From: Bacteroidales bacterium
GTDB taxonomy: Bacteria; Bacteroidota; Bacteroidia; Bacteroidales; P3
Assembly: GCA_017962615.1 (NCBI GenBank)
Contig: JAGCUZ010000035.1
Coordinates: 1 to 33,164 of the forward strand
Direction of reading: 5' to 3'
DNA length: 33,164 bases
Shown here: positions 14,403-22,877 of the stretch, in pieces
How positions within the stretch are numbered: position 1 is the stretch's first letter
Layout: each line of letters starts with the position of its first letter
The notes under the pieces: model-generated
The model's input: only the letters and a program-made list of their open reading frames with translations
What the model was told of the DNA's origin: nothing
Database searches by the model: none
Translations under genes and position numbers: made by a program

Positions 14403-15938
14403 ATGACGCATTTTAAGCACTTTGCAGTTATTGCATTGTTGTCGGGAGCCTGCTTTTTTGGCGGCTTGAAAGCTCAAACACCCAATTTGGTCTACCCGTA
14501 TTCCTCGCACGGCACGCGTTGTGTGTCCAATGGTTGGGACACTGTGGTCGACTGCAACAACCCCAGCATCTACCTCAAAGTCGGTACTTCGGTTACTGCT
14601 CAGACCTTCTCTCACTACACCACCGAGCGTCCTCCGTTCCGTCCCGTGGTGCCTTTCGACCCGTCGTGCCTCTCCAACCATAACGACTACGGCTACCAGT
14701 ATATGGCTTTGCTGACCACCGACGACGTGGTGCCCGACAGCACCCTCACCGCCAGCGGCTACAACCGTTTCTCGCAGTCCATCAACCTGCCGTTCAACTT
14801 CTGCTTCTTCGGCCATGTCTACGATGCGTTCTGCATCGGTGAGGACGGTGTCCTCAGCTTCGGCCGTTATCAGGAGGGCGACTCCATCAACCTGAATGTC
14901 GCACCGGTCAACTCCATCCTCGCCGACTTCGAGGATCTCAACCCCTACTACGGCACACAGCTCAACCGCGACCCCAACCGCGGTATCTATTATAATGTTG
15001 TGGGTGAGTTTCCCCACCGCAAAATCTGTGTCACCTGGTACAAAGTGCCGCAGGCCGGCTATGCCGACGCCGCACAGCACTTCGCCTCGTTCCAGATTGT
15101 GCTTTATGAGGGTACGAACATCATCGATGTCTACATCGACCACCACTATGTGAATCCCACAATCGGCCGCGACTGGTTCCTCGCCCTTGCCAACCGTAAC
15201 GGCAACTACTCGCAGCAGGTCAACGGCAGCTGGGTCAACACCGTCAGCATCCACCAGAAAGCTTGGCGTTTCGTGCCCCAGGGCGACCGCGAGATGGGTC
15301 TCACCTGGTATCAGGGTACCGACACCAGCGTTGTCACCGGCCGTGTAATCGACCGCGACATCGACTCCATCCTTGTCTCTCCCACTACCACCACCACCTA
15401 CACCGCCTGCCTGCGCTATCATTCCTGCAACGGCCTCGACTACATCATGGCAGTGCCTATCGTCGTCGGCTATGACGGCACCACCAACGCCTCCATCATG
15501 GGCAACACTAACGTGACCCCGGGCGAGAGCACTCGTCTGATGCTCGACCTCAGCCGCGTCTCGGGTGTCGAGAGCATCCGCTGGTTCGATGGCAGCAACG
15601 CCCAGAGCGTGCATGTCACCCCCACAACCACCACTTCCTACTGGTGCATGGTTAAGTCCTCCAACGGCTGCTCCGAGAAGCTCACCCACACCGTCGCCGT
15701 CAACGGCAGCGATGGCAAGGGTCTCGCCAGCGCCGGTACGGTTGAGACGACCTTCGAAGGCCTCACCATTCGCGCCGCTTCCACCGACCCCGTCTGTGTT
15801 GTCGATGCAGCCGGCCGTGTCGTCTACAGAAGCGATGCCAACCATGCCGAGGTGCTCAACGTCAAGGTGCCGGGTGCCGGTGTCTACGTTGTGCGCATTG
15901 GCGACCAGCAGCCCCGCAAAGTGGCTGTCGTCCGCTAA
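14403..15938 (+). CDS. Secreted T9SS cargo protein
   Basis: A 511-residue exported protein. It has a signal peptide (MTHFKHFAVIALLSGACFFG, then GLKAQ), a beta-sandwich-like region of about 250 residues (SINLPFNFCFFGHVYDAFCI, GEDGVLSFGRY, FASFQIVLYEGTNIIDVYID), then two Ig-like modules recognisable by VSPTTTTTYTACLRYHSC and VTPTTTTSYWCMVKSSNGC, and a C-terminal type A-like sorting domain (VVDAAGRVVYRSDANH, GAGVYVVRIGDQQPRKVAVV). These features indicate passage through the outer membrane by the type IX system and a place on the cell surface or outside. Ligand and function are unknown. The following gene, 47 bases away in the same direction, is also T9SS cargo. Confidence 0.85.
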   Translation: MTHFKHFAVIALLSGACFFGGLKAQTPNLVYPYSSHGTRCVSNGWDTVVDCNNPSIYLKVGTSVTAQTFSHYTTERPPFRPVVPFDPSCLSNHNDYGYQYMALLTTDDVVPDSTLTASGYNRFSQSINLPFNFCFFGHVYDAFCIGEDGVLSFGRYQEGDSINLNVAPVNSILADFEDLNPYYGTQLNRDPNRGIYYNVVGEFPHRKICVTWYKVPQAGYADAAQHFASFQIVLYEGTNIIDVYIDHHYVNPTIGRDWFLALANRNGNYSQQVNGSWVNTVSIHQKAWRFVPQGDREMGLTWYQGTDTSVVTGRVIDRDIDSILVSPTTTTTYTACLRYHSCNGLDYIMAVPIVVGYDGTTNASIMGNTNVTPGESTRLMLDLSRVSGVESIRWFDGSNAQSVHVTPTTTTSYWCMVKSSNGCSEKLTHTVAVNGSDGKGLASAGTVETTFEGLTIRAASTDPVCVVDAAGRVVYRSDANHAEVLNVKVPGAGVYVVRIGDQQPRKVAVVR

Positions 15939-15985
15939 TTGCCGTGCTCCCTTTGCCTGGAGTCAGCTAATAAATAACAACGATT

Positions 15986-17767
15986 TTGAAAATCGCATTA
16001 AGGCATAACATAATTTTACTTGCGCTCCTATATGCGGTCATCTGCCCGGTAGGAGCGCAGGTTTCTAATGTGGCACCCTCTGCTGCGCCGTCAGTGGCAG
16101 TCGGCCCGTTTGTCGACAGTGTCTCGCTGTCGCGCGGCATGCCATTGTCGCATAGGCAGCAGCCTACGGCGGCCAAGTCGGTGTCGTGCAAGAGTGTGCC
16201 TGCGGTTGACGTCGACAGCTCTTCGTTTCGCCTTTATGCCCGTTGGCGTCTGCGTCAGAGCGACAGCGCGGCCTTCCATTTCTGGTATTTCAGAGATACG
16301 CTCATATCGCAGGCCGACAGTGTCCTCGTGGGCGTGCCTATGGATTCCGTCTATCAGGTTGTATTGGTGTCAATGCAGGTGTTGTCCGAGCAGCCCAACT
16401 GCGTCTTCAATGGCGACTTTGAGCTCCGCGACACGGGCTTTGCGTGCGAGTCGCGCTTCCAGTATCAGCCGTCGCCCCATCCCTCGGCGTTGCTCAACGA
16501 AGGCACATACGCCGTCGATACCAATCCGTCGCAGTACCGCTATTATATTTACCCCGACACCACCTACGACGGCAGGATGCTCATGGTACACAGTCTCCCC
16601 AAGGACACGCAGGGACAGTTTGTCGACTCCATCTTCGCCGCCTCCTGCACCGTCGACCCGGCCTCGTGGTATCTAGCCTCCTATGAGGCGGCACCGCTTG
16701 CCTCGCCCCACAACGGCCGCATATCCACGGCTCTTTACCTCGACGACAGCCTCTGCGGTGCCCAGTTTCCGCTATCCACCAACCAGTTCGAGTGGCGGCG
16801 GGCTTCATGGCTGTGGAACAGCGGCACACGTACCTCTGTCGACTTCCGCATAGGCAATCCCAACAACTGCACCGACGAGGCGCACCAGCTTGCCGTCGAC
16901 AACGTGCAGCTGCGCCGTCTCTGCGTAGCCCGCGACACCATGCTCTTCTGCGTGCGCGACTCCTTCTATGTCGATACCGTGCATATCGAGACCTGCATGG
17001 GCGACTCCATACGGTTCGGCAAGCAATGGATTATTGCCGACACCGCCAAGTTGCATTATGATTACACTGATTCGTTGGAGTTCATGACGGCACATTATGC
17101 CGACACTCTGAGGGGTGGCGTCGACACCTTCGAGTGGTGGTTCCTCCGTCAGGAGCATCACCTGCTCCTCACCGTCTGGCTGCCCACCGACACCACATTC
17201 TCCGATGTGGTGCTGCGTTTCTCTGAGCTTTTCAGCGATACGCTCTTCTCTGAGGATTCGGCGTTCCTTGCCGAGCGTCCTTGGTTCAAGGAGAACTTCC
17301 CCAACCAGGCCAGCGTGGCAGATTCTATAGTCATCGACACAACCATCATCCTCAAGGGCCTCAATTACCATGGCTGCGACAGCGTCATACACTACCGCCT
17401 CGTCTTGCCGTGGAACTGCGACGGCTTCTTGCAGTTCCCCTCGGTGGTCACGCCCAACGGCGACGGCATCAACGACGTCTTTGCCATCAAGAACCTCGTC
17501 AAAGACCCCAACCACTGCCGCTGCTACGAGAACAACGTCCTCTCTATTTACAACCGTTGGGGCAAACGCGTCTACCACAAGGAAAACATATTGCGCGAAG
17601 AGGATTTCTGGGATCCCGATGCCGTCAACGCTCCCGACGGCACCTATTTCTTCTATTTCGCGGGCCGCAGCTTCTACGACCGCCGTACCGACACGTTCCG
17701 CTACGTGGTGCGCCGCAGCGGCTCGTTCGAGATTATGCGCATGCCTCCGGGCGATGAGTCCAAGTAG
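15986..17767 (+). CDS. Secreted protein with gliding-motility-type (T9SS type B) C-terminal domain
   Basis: A 593-residue exported protein. The start is a TTG at 15986: the only in-frame codons between the upstream stop (15971-15973) and the signal peptide (KIALRHNIILLALLYAVICP, then VGAQ) are ATA, ACA, ACG, ATT and this TTG, and no ATG is available. After an Asp/Ser-rich region comes a beta-rich middle with a carbohydrate-binding-like segment (NCVFNGDFELRDTGFA, SYEAAPLASPHNGRIS). The C-terminal about 100 residues are a CHU_C/type B sorting domain: LQFPSVVTPNGDGINDVFAI, SIYNRWGKRVYHKEN, APDGTYFFYFAGRS. Type B domains send proteins through the type IX system without the usual anchoring. Paired with the preceding cargo gene, it probably belongs to one surface or secreted structure. 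Confidence 0.87.
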   Translation: MKIALRHNIILLALLYAVICPVGAQVSNVAPSAAPSVAVGPFVDSVSLSRGMPLSHRQQPTAAKSVSCKSVPAVDVDSSSFRLYARWRLRQSDSAAFHFWYFRDTLISQADSVLVGVPMDSVYQVVLVSMQVLSEQPNCVFNGDFELRDTGFACESRFQYQPSPHPSALLNEGTYAVDTNPSQYRYYIYPDTTYDGRMLMVHSLPKDTQGQFVDSIFAASCTVDPASWYLASYEAAPLASPHNGRISTALYLDDSLCGAQFPLSTNQFEWRRASWLWNSGTRTSVDFRIGNPNNCTDEAHQLAVDNVQLRRLCVARDTMLFCVRDSFYVDTVHIETCMGDSIRFGKQWIIADTAKLHYDYTDSLEFMTAHYADTLRGGVDTFEWWFLRQEHHLLLTVWLPTDTTFSDVVLRFSELFSDTLFSEDSAFLAERPWFKENFPNQASVADSIVIDTTIILKGLNYHGCDSVIHYRLVLPWNCDGFLQFPSVVTPNGDGINDVFAIKNLVKDPNHCRCYENNVLSIYNRWGKRVYHKENILREEDFWDPDAVNAPDGTYFFYFAGRSFYDRRTDTFRYVVRRSGSFEIMRMPPGDESK

Positions 17768-17782
17768 TAACAGTAGCCCGAC

Positions 17783-18241
17783 ATGCCTCTCGAAATATTC
17801 ATCTTCCGTCTCTTTAGTGCGCTCCTTGCAGGCATCATCATAGGAGCCCAGCGCGAGTTCCGTCAGCATCAGGCTGGCCTCACCACCAACTCGCTCGTGG
17901 CCGTTGGCGCCTGTGTCTTCATCCTCATCAGCGAGAGCGTCATCATGGCAGCGCAGGCCTCGGGAGGTCCGGTCAACAACGACAACCTGCGTGTGCTGTC
18001 GCAGGTGGTCACCGGCATAGGCTTCCTTGGCGCCGGCGTGATAATGAAAAACGGTGTAACCATCCACGGACTCTCTTCTGCCGCCACCATCTGGTGCTCG
18101 GCTGCCGTGGGCTGCCTCTGCGGCTACGGTATGTGGCGCGAGGCCTTGGTGGCGGTGGCCGTGATACTCCTAATCAACTGGGGACTCAAGGGCATTGAGC
18201 TCTACCTCAAGAAGAAGTTCCGTCACCGCGACGGCAAGTAA
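17783..18241 (+). CDS. MgtC/SapB-family membrane protein
   Basis: A 152-residue membrane protein. The N-terminal RLFSALLAGIIIGAQREFRQ, the middle LTTNSLVAVGACVFILISES, and GIGFLGAGVIMKNGVTIHGL, SSAATIWCSAAVG are hallmarks of the MgtC/SapB family, with about four transmembrane helices. Family members are linked to Mg2+ limitation and envelope stress; this short form lacks the longer C-terminal ACT-like domain of Salmonella MgtC, so a specific role cannot be given. It starts 15 bases after the T9SS type B gene and may be co-transcribed. It converges with the TPR lipoprotein gene with only 8 bases between stops and no obvious terminator. Confidence 0.92.
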   Translation: MPLEIFIFRLFSALLAGIIIGAQREFRQHQAGLTTNSLVAVGACVFILISESVIMAAQASGGPVNNDNLRVLSQVVTGIGFLGAGVIMKNGVTIHGLSSAATIWCSAAVGCLCGYGMWREALVAVAVILLINWGLKGIELYLKKKFRHRDGK

Positions 18242-18249
18242 GTCTTACA

Positions 18250-18780
18250 TTATTCGGCGTTGGTGGCCGCTTGTTTCGCCAGTATCTGTGCCAGTGCGCT
18301 GTCGGCCGACATGCCGAGGAACGGCAGCATGCTTCGTGTGTCATTGGCCATCACGTGGTCGGGAAACAGGGCAATAAACTCCTCGTATGTCTGACGGGCG
18401 TCGTCGTAGCGTTCCGCCTCTTCCAGTGCTCTGCCTTTGTCAAAGTAGCAAGAGCCCAAGTCGTTGTATTGTGGGTAGTCGTTTATTATGCGGTCCAGCA
18501 GGGCAATGCTGCGCGAGGCGTCGCCAATGTTCAGCGATATGTCGGCGGCGGCATGGAGGAATTTTGGCGCGAGGGTGTCTTCGGGGAAGTCGTTGGCGAA
18601 AGCCTCGTAGCGTGCTATCATCCTGTTGCCGGCCATGCTGTCCGATACATACATCAGACCGTCCATCTTAAGCGAATCCTCGCCGCGTGTAATCTCAGCT
18701 AGGGCTTTCTCGCGGTTCGTACCACAGGCTGTGGCAAGCAGCGCCGTAGCGGCAACAACCAAAATGCTTATCTTTTTCAT
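18250..18780 (-). CDS. TPR-repeat lipoprotein
   Basis: A 176-residue lipoprotein. The signal MKKISILVVAATALLATAC has lipobox ATAC with Cys19. The mature part is helical with tetratricopeptide-like units: YEAFANDFPEDTLAPKFLH, ADISLNIGDASRSIALLDRI, GSCYFDKGRALEEAERYDDA, RQTYEEFIALFPDHVMAND. TPR proteins serve as protein-protein scaffolds in the periplasmic face of membranes; no partner is evident. It is the last gene of a minus-strand operon with ruvX and def, an order I recall from other Bacteroidales. Confidence 0.85.
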   Translation of the reverse strand: MKKISILVVAATALLATACGTNREKALAEITRGEDSLKMDGLMYVSDSMAGNRMIARYEAFANDFPEDTLAPKFLHAAADISLNIGDASRSIALLDRIINDYPQYNDLGSCYFDKGRALEEAERYDDARQTYEEFIALFPDHVMANDTRSMLPFLGMSADSALAQILAKQAATNAE

Positions 18781-18838
18781 GATTTGTGCTTTGTGAGTGG
18801 GGTGGGAAGGTGTCCCTTTATAAATATTTATATGTTTC

Positions 18839-19399
18839 TTATTTGCTGCGTTTCAGTTTGTATTTCACGTTGACCTTGCCTGCCGATATGTCGTTCAGCC
18901 TGCGTTTCAGCATGGTGCGTCTCAGCGGGCTCAGCCGGTCCACGAACACCTTGCCGTTCAGGTGGTCAATCTCGTGCTGTGCCACGCGCGCCAGCAGTCC
19001 GTCAAACGTCTCCACATGCTCCACAAAGTCGGCGTCCATGTAGCGTACCTTCACCGTCTTGGGGCGCAGCACGTCCTCGTGTATGTCGGGCACGCTCAGG
19101 CAGCCCTCGTTGAAGAACTCCTTCTCGTCGCCGTATTCCAGTATCTCGGGGTTGATAAGCGTATGCTCTTCAGTCACCGGACCGTAGGTGTCCGTCTTCT
19201 CGTCGTAGGGCCTGAAGCCCACCACGGCCAGGCGCAGCGACAGGTCTATCTGCGGAGCAGCCAGCCCCACGCCGTCGGCGGCGTACATCGTTTCGTACAT
19301 GTTGGCTATCAGTTCTTTCAGGTTGGGATAGTCGGGCGCGACATCCACCGTGGGACGGCGCAGCCTGGGATTTCCAAAAGGTACAATCGGCAGTATCAT
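18839..19399 (-). CDS. def: Peptide deformylase
   Basis: A 186-residue metalloenzyme that removes the formyl group from new protein N-termini. The ATG at 19399 (MILPIVPFGNPRLRR) matches the usual start; a TTG at 19423 would add eight residues. All three motifs are present: GVGLAAPQ (43-50), EGCLS (98-102, metal-binding Cys100) and HEIDH (142-146, two metal His and catalytic Glu). Motif and length fit type 1 deformylase. It lies between ruvX and the TPR lipoprotein gene in one operon. Confidence 0.96.
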   Translation of the reverse strand: MILPIVPFGNPRLRRPTVDVAPDYPNLKELIANMYETMYAADGVGLAAPQIDLSLRLAVVGFRPYDEKTDTYGPVTEEHTLINPEILEYGDEKEFFNEGCLSVPDIHEDVLRPKTVKVRYMDADFVEHVETFDGLLARVAQHEIDHLNGKVFVDRLSPLRRTMLKRRLNDISAGKVNVKYKLKRSK

Positions 19400-19424
19400 A
19401 AGTGTTTTGTATATTCTTTGCAAA

Positions 19425-19868
19425 TTATTGGTCCGTTCTTTTCTCCTGAGTGCGGAAGGCGAGGCTGCGCATGTAGTCCTGCAGCATTATCGTCGCACTC
19501 ACCTCGTCGATGAGGGCCTTGTTCCGCCGCTCCTTCTTCTTCAGTCCCCCGTCTATCATGGCCTGGAACGCCATCTTCGACGTGAAGCGCTCGTCTATGC
19601 GCGCCACCTCCTTGTCGGGGAACGCCGCCCGCATGGCCGTCACAAAGGGCTCTATCAGGCGCGCCGACTCCGACGGACTGTTGTCCATGTGCTTGGGTTC
19701 GCCTATCACGAACACATCCACAAGCTCCTTGGCGCAGTAGGCTTTCAGGAAATCCAGCAGCTTCTGACGCTCCACCGTGGCCAGCCCCGTGGCAATGATA
19801 CGCTCGGGGTCGCTCGTGGCAACTCCGCAACGTTTTATTCCATAGTCTATTGCAATGATGCGTCCCAT
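19425..19868 (-). CDS. ruvX: YqgF/RuvX-family Holliday junction resolvase-like nuclease
   Basis: A 147-residue RNase H-fold protein. The first strand carries the acidic catalytic residue (MGRIIAIDYGIKRCGVATSD), followed by VFVIGEPKHMDNSPSESA and the conserved ARIDERFTSKMA and KALIDEVSATIMLQDY, the last with the C-terminal catalytic acid. Homologues act in 16S rRNA 5' maturation and were proposed as resolvases. First gene of an operon with def and the TPR lipoprotein, with a promoter 25 bases upstream. Confidence 0.95.
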   Translation of the reverse strand: MGRIIAIDYGIKRCGVATSDPERIIATGLATVERQKLLDFLKAYCAKELVDVFVIGEPKHMDNSPSESARLIEPFVTAMRAAFPDKEVARIDERFTSKMAFQAMIDGGLKKKERRNKALIDEVSATIMLQDYMRSLAFRTQEKRTDQ

Positions 19869-19892
19869 GTCGTGCTACTCTGAAACGGGATG

Positions 19893-19900
19893 CAAATTTA
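19893..19900 (-). promoter_or_regulatory. -7 box TAAATTTG of the ruvX operon
   Basis: The minus strand reads TAAATTTG within CGTAAATTTGCATCCC, 25 bases before the ruvX start. No clear -33 box. Confidence 0.65.
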
Positions 19901-19947
19901 CGAAAAAAAAGCGAAACATCCCCGAAAAAATATATTATCCACAAATA

Positions 19948-20350
19948 ACGTGCCAACGGCACGTCATCATCTACAGCCCCAACGGGGCATAACATTGCAT
20001 AACACGGTACTGCCGAAGGCTGCAAACACCCGCAAAGATGAAAATATGGATAGTGCGCAAGCGCAGCGCAGTGCCGTTCAACAGGCTGTATATCCTCAAT
20101 GCCCCAGAGGGGCATGACAGCGGTAGCCAGCCAATTCATTGGCTGGTAAATAGACAACAAAACACATGCGTGCCGTTAGGTGAAGAAAGTCCAGTGGACT
20201 TTCGATAGCGCAGCGGAGAACAACAAATACGACATAATGCAGCCAACATACGCATCTTGTCGCGTACCTAAAGGCACGCTGATAATATAACCACACCGCC
20301 GTTCCAGCCATTGAAATGGCTGGCTAACATTGTCCGATGCCTACGGCATC
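19948..20350. repeat. Hairpin array B (different stems, 3-4 nt loops)
   Basis: At least six perfect hairpins: ACGTGCC-AAC-GGCACGT (19948-19964), GCCCC-AAC-GGGGC (19976-19988), ATGCCCC-AGA-GGGGCAT (20099-20115), CCAGCCAA-TTCA-TTGGCTGG (20127-20146), GAAAGTCC-AGT-GGACTTTC (20185-20203), CCAGCCAT-TGAA-ATGGCTGG (20304-20323) and GATGCC-TAC-GGCATC (20336-20350). Stems differ but loop size is fixed. Bases 19989-20010 are identical to 3977-3998 in array A. Decayed units are also present, for example GCGTACC-TAAA-GGCACGC near 20262. Confidence 0.88.
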
Positions 20351-20437
20351 ACAGGTAGTGGTGTGTTTGCGCCATCACTCGGCTATATATCAATATTTTA
20401 TGCAATAAAAAGCAACCGTTTTCAGAACTGCTTAACA

Positions 20438-20548
20438 CCCCGATTTTGATATATAGAACGTAAAGCGTAAGTATATAGTTGATAAGGAGTTGGTGGGACC
20501 AACTCCTTATGTACTCTTTATATACTCTATATGTACCCTTTGTTTGCC
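20438..20548 (+). repeat. Dispersed palindromic element, copy B
   Basis: A 111-bp copy running from CCCGATTTTGATATATAG to ATGTACCCTTTGTTTGCC. The core 20482-20510 is a perfect 13-bp stem with GGG loop, identical to copies A and C (loop complement in A). Array B lies on its left, a tandem repeat on its right. Confidence 0.92.
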
Positions 20549-20581
20549 TTGAATGGGTATCGGAACAGGCGGCGAAGATAT

Positions 20582-20704
20582 GTCGGATTGCGCCTGACAG
20601 GTTATGGTGTAAATTTCGGAATGCAACTGGTAGGTTTGGGAGAGAATTGCGGATTGCAACCATCAGTTTTTTGTAAAAATTGCGGATTGTAATCAGCAAA
20701 AATG
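20582..20704 (+). repeat. Degenerate 33-bp tandem repeat
   Basis: Units start at 20582, 20615, 20648 and 20681 and share a CGGATTGCAACC-like beginning and a TAAAAAT-like end; the last is cut short. It lies between the palindromic element and the promoter of the AAA ATPase gene. Confidence 0.65.
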
Positions 20705-20736
20705 CTATTATTTTATTACAATTAAAAGATTTTTAG

Positions 20737-20744
20737 TATCTTTG
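20737..20744 (+). promoter_or_regulatory. -7 box TATCTTTG of the AAA ATPase gene
   Basis: TATCTTTG, 28 bases before the ATG at 20773, in the same TTAGTATCTTTGCATTT context as at 14347-14363. No clear -33 box. Confidence 0.72.
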
Positions 20745-20772
20745 CATTTTAAAGAATAGGGATAAAAAAGAT

Positions 20773-21948
20773 ATGAAAAAGCTTGTAGATGCTTATTATC
20801 AGCAGCTTGGACTTGTGAATACCAGGTTTGTACGCTATCTTCACGACAAGATTCCGTGGCAAAACAACCTGAATTTGATACTTGGCTGCCGCGGTGTTGG
20901 CAAGACTACATTGATGTTGCAGCATATCCTCCTCAGCAAGGAGGAGGACACATCGCTGTATGTCACCTCGGACCATCCCTATTTCACATCTACCACATTG
21001 CTGGACTTGGCCGAATACTTCTACAACCACGGTGGCAGGCAGCTGTATATAGACGAGGTGCACAAGTACCCCGGGTGGTCGCGCGAGGTGAAGGCCATTC
21101 ACGACACATATCCGGCGTTGAAGCTTGTGCTGTCGGGCTCTTCGATGATAGACATTATACGTGGTCTGGAGGTCGACCTGAGTCGTCGCGCCTTGGTTTA
21201 CAGGCTTGAGCCTATGTCTTTCAGGGAGTATGTAAACTTCACCCAAGGCACAGACATACAGCCGTGCAGCCTCGACAGCATCTTGGCGGGCAAGGTTCGC
21301 GACATTGGCGGGTTGGATCACCCGTTGCAAAGGATGGACGAGTTCCTGAAAACAGGTAATTATCCGTTCCTGGGTCACCCCGAATTCCAGCAGCGTCTGG
21401 ATGCGGTGGTGTCGCAGACATTGGATGTGGACATTCCCAATCAGGCCAATATCTCGCTTGCCACGGCAAGGAAGCTGAAGAAACTGATGTATGTTGTGGC
21501 TCAGAGCACGCCGTTCAAGCCCAACTACTCCAATATAGGGCGTACCCTCGAAATGGACCGTGCCATGGTGGCAGAGGTGATGTCGTACATGGAGCGTGCA
21601 GGACTTCTGCGCCTGCTGCGCGAGGATGACGACATAATGGACCGTTTCACGAAGGTGGAGAAGGTGTACCTGAACAATACCAACCTTTGCTATTCGCTGT
21701 GCGACGACGAACCCGATAGGGGCACTCTGCGCGAGACGTTCTTCTTCTCGCAGGTGGCCACGGGGCACCGCGTCTCGGCATCGCCTGTGGCTGATTTCAT
21801 TGTCGACGGTCACACGTTTGAGGTGGGTGGCCGTAACAAGACGCGCAAGCAGGTGGCGGGCGTCAAAGATGCTTATGTCGTCAAGGACGACACGCTGTAC
21901 CCTTATCTGAAAATCATACCTCTATGGATGTTCGGACTCCTCTACTGA
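20773..21948 (+). CDS. AAA ATPase (AAA_14/DUF4143 family)
   Basis: A 391-residue protein. Walker A is GCRGVGKTT (38-46), Walker B is LYIDEVHKYP (91-100), followed by the sensor-like LVLSGSSM (118-125). A winged-helix-like middle (YSNIGRTLEMDRAMVAEVMS) is followed by the DUF4143 end with VADFIVDGHTFEVGGRNKTR, which resembles an inactive or restriction-type nuclease fold. These proteins occur in many copies in Bacteroidota and archaea; some lie beside toxin-antitoxin or mobile DNA, but the biochemical role is not established. It stands alone, downstream of repeats, with its own promoter. Its coding is somewhat less GC-rich than the neighbours by eye. Confidence 0.9.
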   Translation: MKKLVDAYYQQLGLVNTRFVRYLHDKIPWQNNLNLILGCRGVGKTTLMLQHILLSKEEDTSLYVTSDHPYFTSTTLLDLAEYFYNHGGRQLYIDEVHKYPGWSREVKAIHDTYPALKLVLSGSSMIDIIRGLEVDLSRRALVYRLEPMSFREYVNFTQGTDIQPCSLDSILAGKVRDIGGLDHPLQRMDEFLKTGNYPFLGHPEFQQRLDAVVSQTLDVDIPNQANISLATARKLKKLMYVVAQSTPFKPNYSNIGRTLEMDRAMVAEVMSYMERAGLLRLLREDDDIMDRFTKVEKVYLNNTNLCYSLCDDEPDRGTLRETFFFSQVATGHRVSASPVADFIVDGHTFEVGGRNKTRKQVAGVKDAYVVKDDTLYPYLKIIPLWMFGLLY

Positions 21949-21992
21949 GGAACCTGGCGGCATAGGGTGGAGATTTACCATGCTATACTGCC

Positions 21993-22787
21993 TCAGAGTT
22001 GCCAGAGGGGGAGGTCGAGGTGGGACTCGACGGTGGATTCGACGGCGTCGTCGAGGAGGGGGAAGAGGTCGCGGCTGAGGAGTGCCTCGAGCTGGTCGAC
22101 GGTGCAGGCGCGCGAGCGCAGGGGCTGGCGGCTGCTGTCGTTGGCGAAGGTGAAGGCGATGGCTGCGTAGCTGTCGCCGCAGGGGACGAGGAGTGCTTTG
22201 AAGAAGGCGTCGGGGATGGCTACATGTGCCGCGCCTATGGTGCCGTGGGCGCAGGAGTCGAATATCGGTCCGCAGACGACATAGACCCGTCCGAAGCGGC
22301 GTGCCCACTGGCGCACTTTCTTCTCGAGGTTGCACCAGTCCTGACCGTTGAGGTCGTGGTTTTGCGGGCAGATGTTGGTGAAGAAGTGGCTCTGCCAGTA
22401 GGCTTTCTCCGACCACCGCAGGTCGGCCTTGGGCACCATGTGGCCTTTGTCCCATCCGGAGTGGGAGTAGTCCTCGCGCGAGGACTGCCGTCCTTTGACG
22501 TTGGGGTCGCGGCTGAACTGCGAGCCTTTGCCGGTGTAGGTCTGCACGAGCTCTTGGGCGGTGAGCTCGTAGGCCACCCAGTCGGGCACGAGGGTGGTGT
22601 GGTTGTAGGCCACGGTGAACCCTTCGTACACGATGATGTCTTCGGCCTCGCTGGCGGCAGGCAGCTCGAGCTGCAGGGTATCGGCCTGCCGTGCGGGCTG
22701 TGGGTTGCGGCACTGCGCCGCCATGGCGAGGAACGCTACGCAGAGCACTGCGGCCATGGGGATAATGACGAAAGCTTTCTTTTTCAT
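21993..22787 (-). CDS. Exported DNA/RNA non-specific endonuclease (NUC1/NucA type)
   Basis: A 264-residue beta-beta-alpha-metal nuclease. The N-terminus is a signal peptide (KKKAFVIIPMAAVLCVAFLA, then MAAQC); a Gln before the Cys makes a lipobox doubtful. The catalytic motif is DKGHMVPKAD (113-122) where the family usually has DRGH; His116 is kept. The metal-binding part NICPQ (138-142) and WCNLEKKVR (about 151-159, Asn153 and Glu155) follow, then VYVVCGPIF. It would cut nucleic acids in the periplasm or outside, as in nutrient release. It is separated from the M20 gene upstream by about 200 bases with hairpins, so probably transcribed alone. Confidence 0.92.
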   Translation of the reverse strand: MKKKAFVIIPMAAVLCVAFLAMAAQCRNPQPARQADTLQLELPAASEAEDIIVYEGFTVAYNHTTLVPDWVAYELTAQELVQTYTGKGSQFSRDPNVKGRQSSREDYSHSGWDKGHMVPKADLRWSEKAYWQSHFFTNICPQNHDLNGQDWCNLEKKVRQWARRFGRVYVVCGPIFDSCAHGTIGAAHVAIPDAFFKALLVPCGDSYAAIAFTFANDSSRQPLRSRACTVDQLEALLSRDLFPLLDDAVESTVESHLDLPLWQL

Positions 22788-22877
22788 AGATTATATAACG
22801 TATAATAAGCTGAAATGGTTTTAACGTTAATTCCCATTAATTAATAGGAAGTTCTAATAATTCATTTTTATGGTTAT

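Larger units (their letters stand above)
19869..20772. other. Gene-free region of about 900 bp with hairpin array and palindromic element
   Basis: No gene is supported here. Contents: ruvX promoter; hairpin array B (19948-20350); palindromic element copy B (20438-20548); a degenerate 33-bp tandem repeat (20582-20704); and the promoter of the AAA ATPase gene (20737-20744). The ORFs that cross it on either strand follow the repeats. Confidence 0.75.

Noticed and set aside
14262..15845. 527-codon minus-strand ORF opposite the T9SS cargo gene
   Set aside because: The plus-strand gene has a signal peptide, promoter and sorting domain; the minus frame runs into the terminator of the oadB operon.
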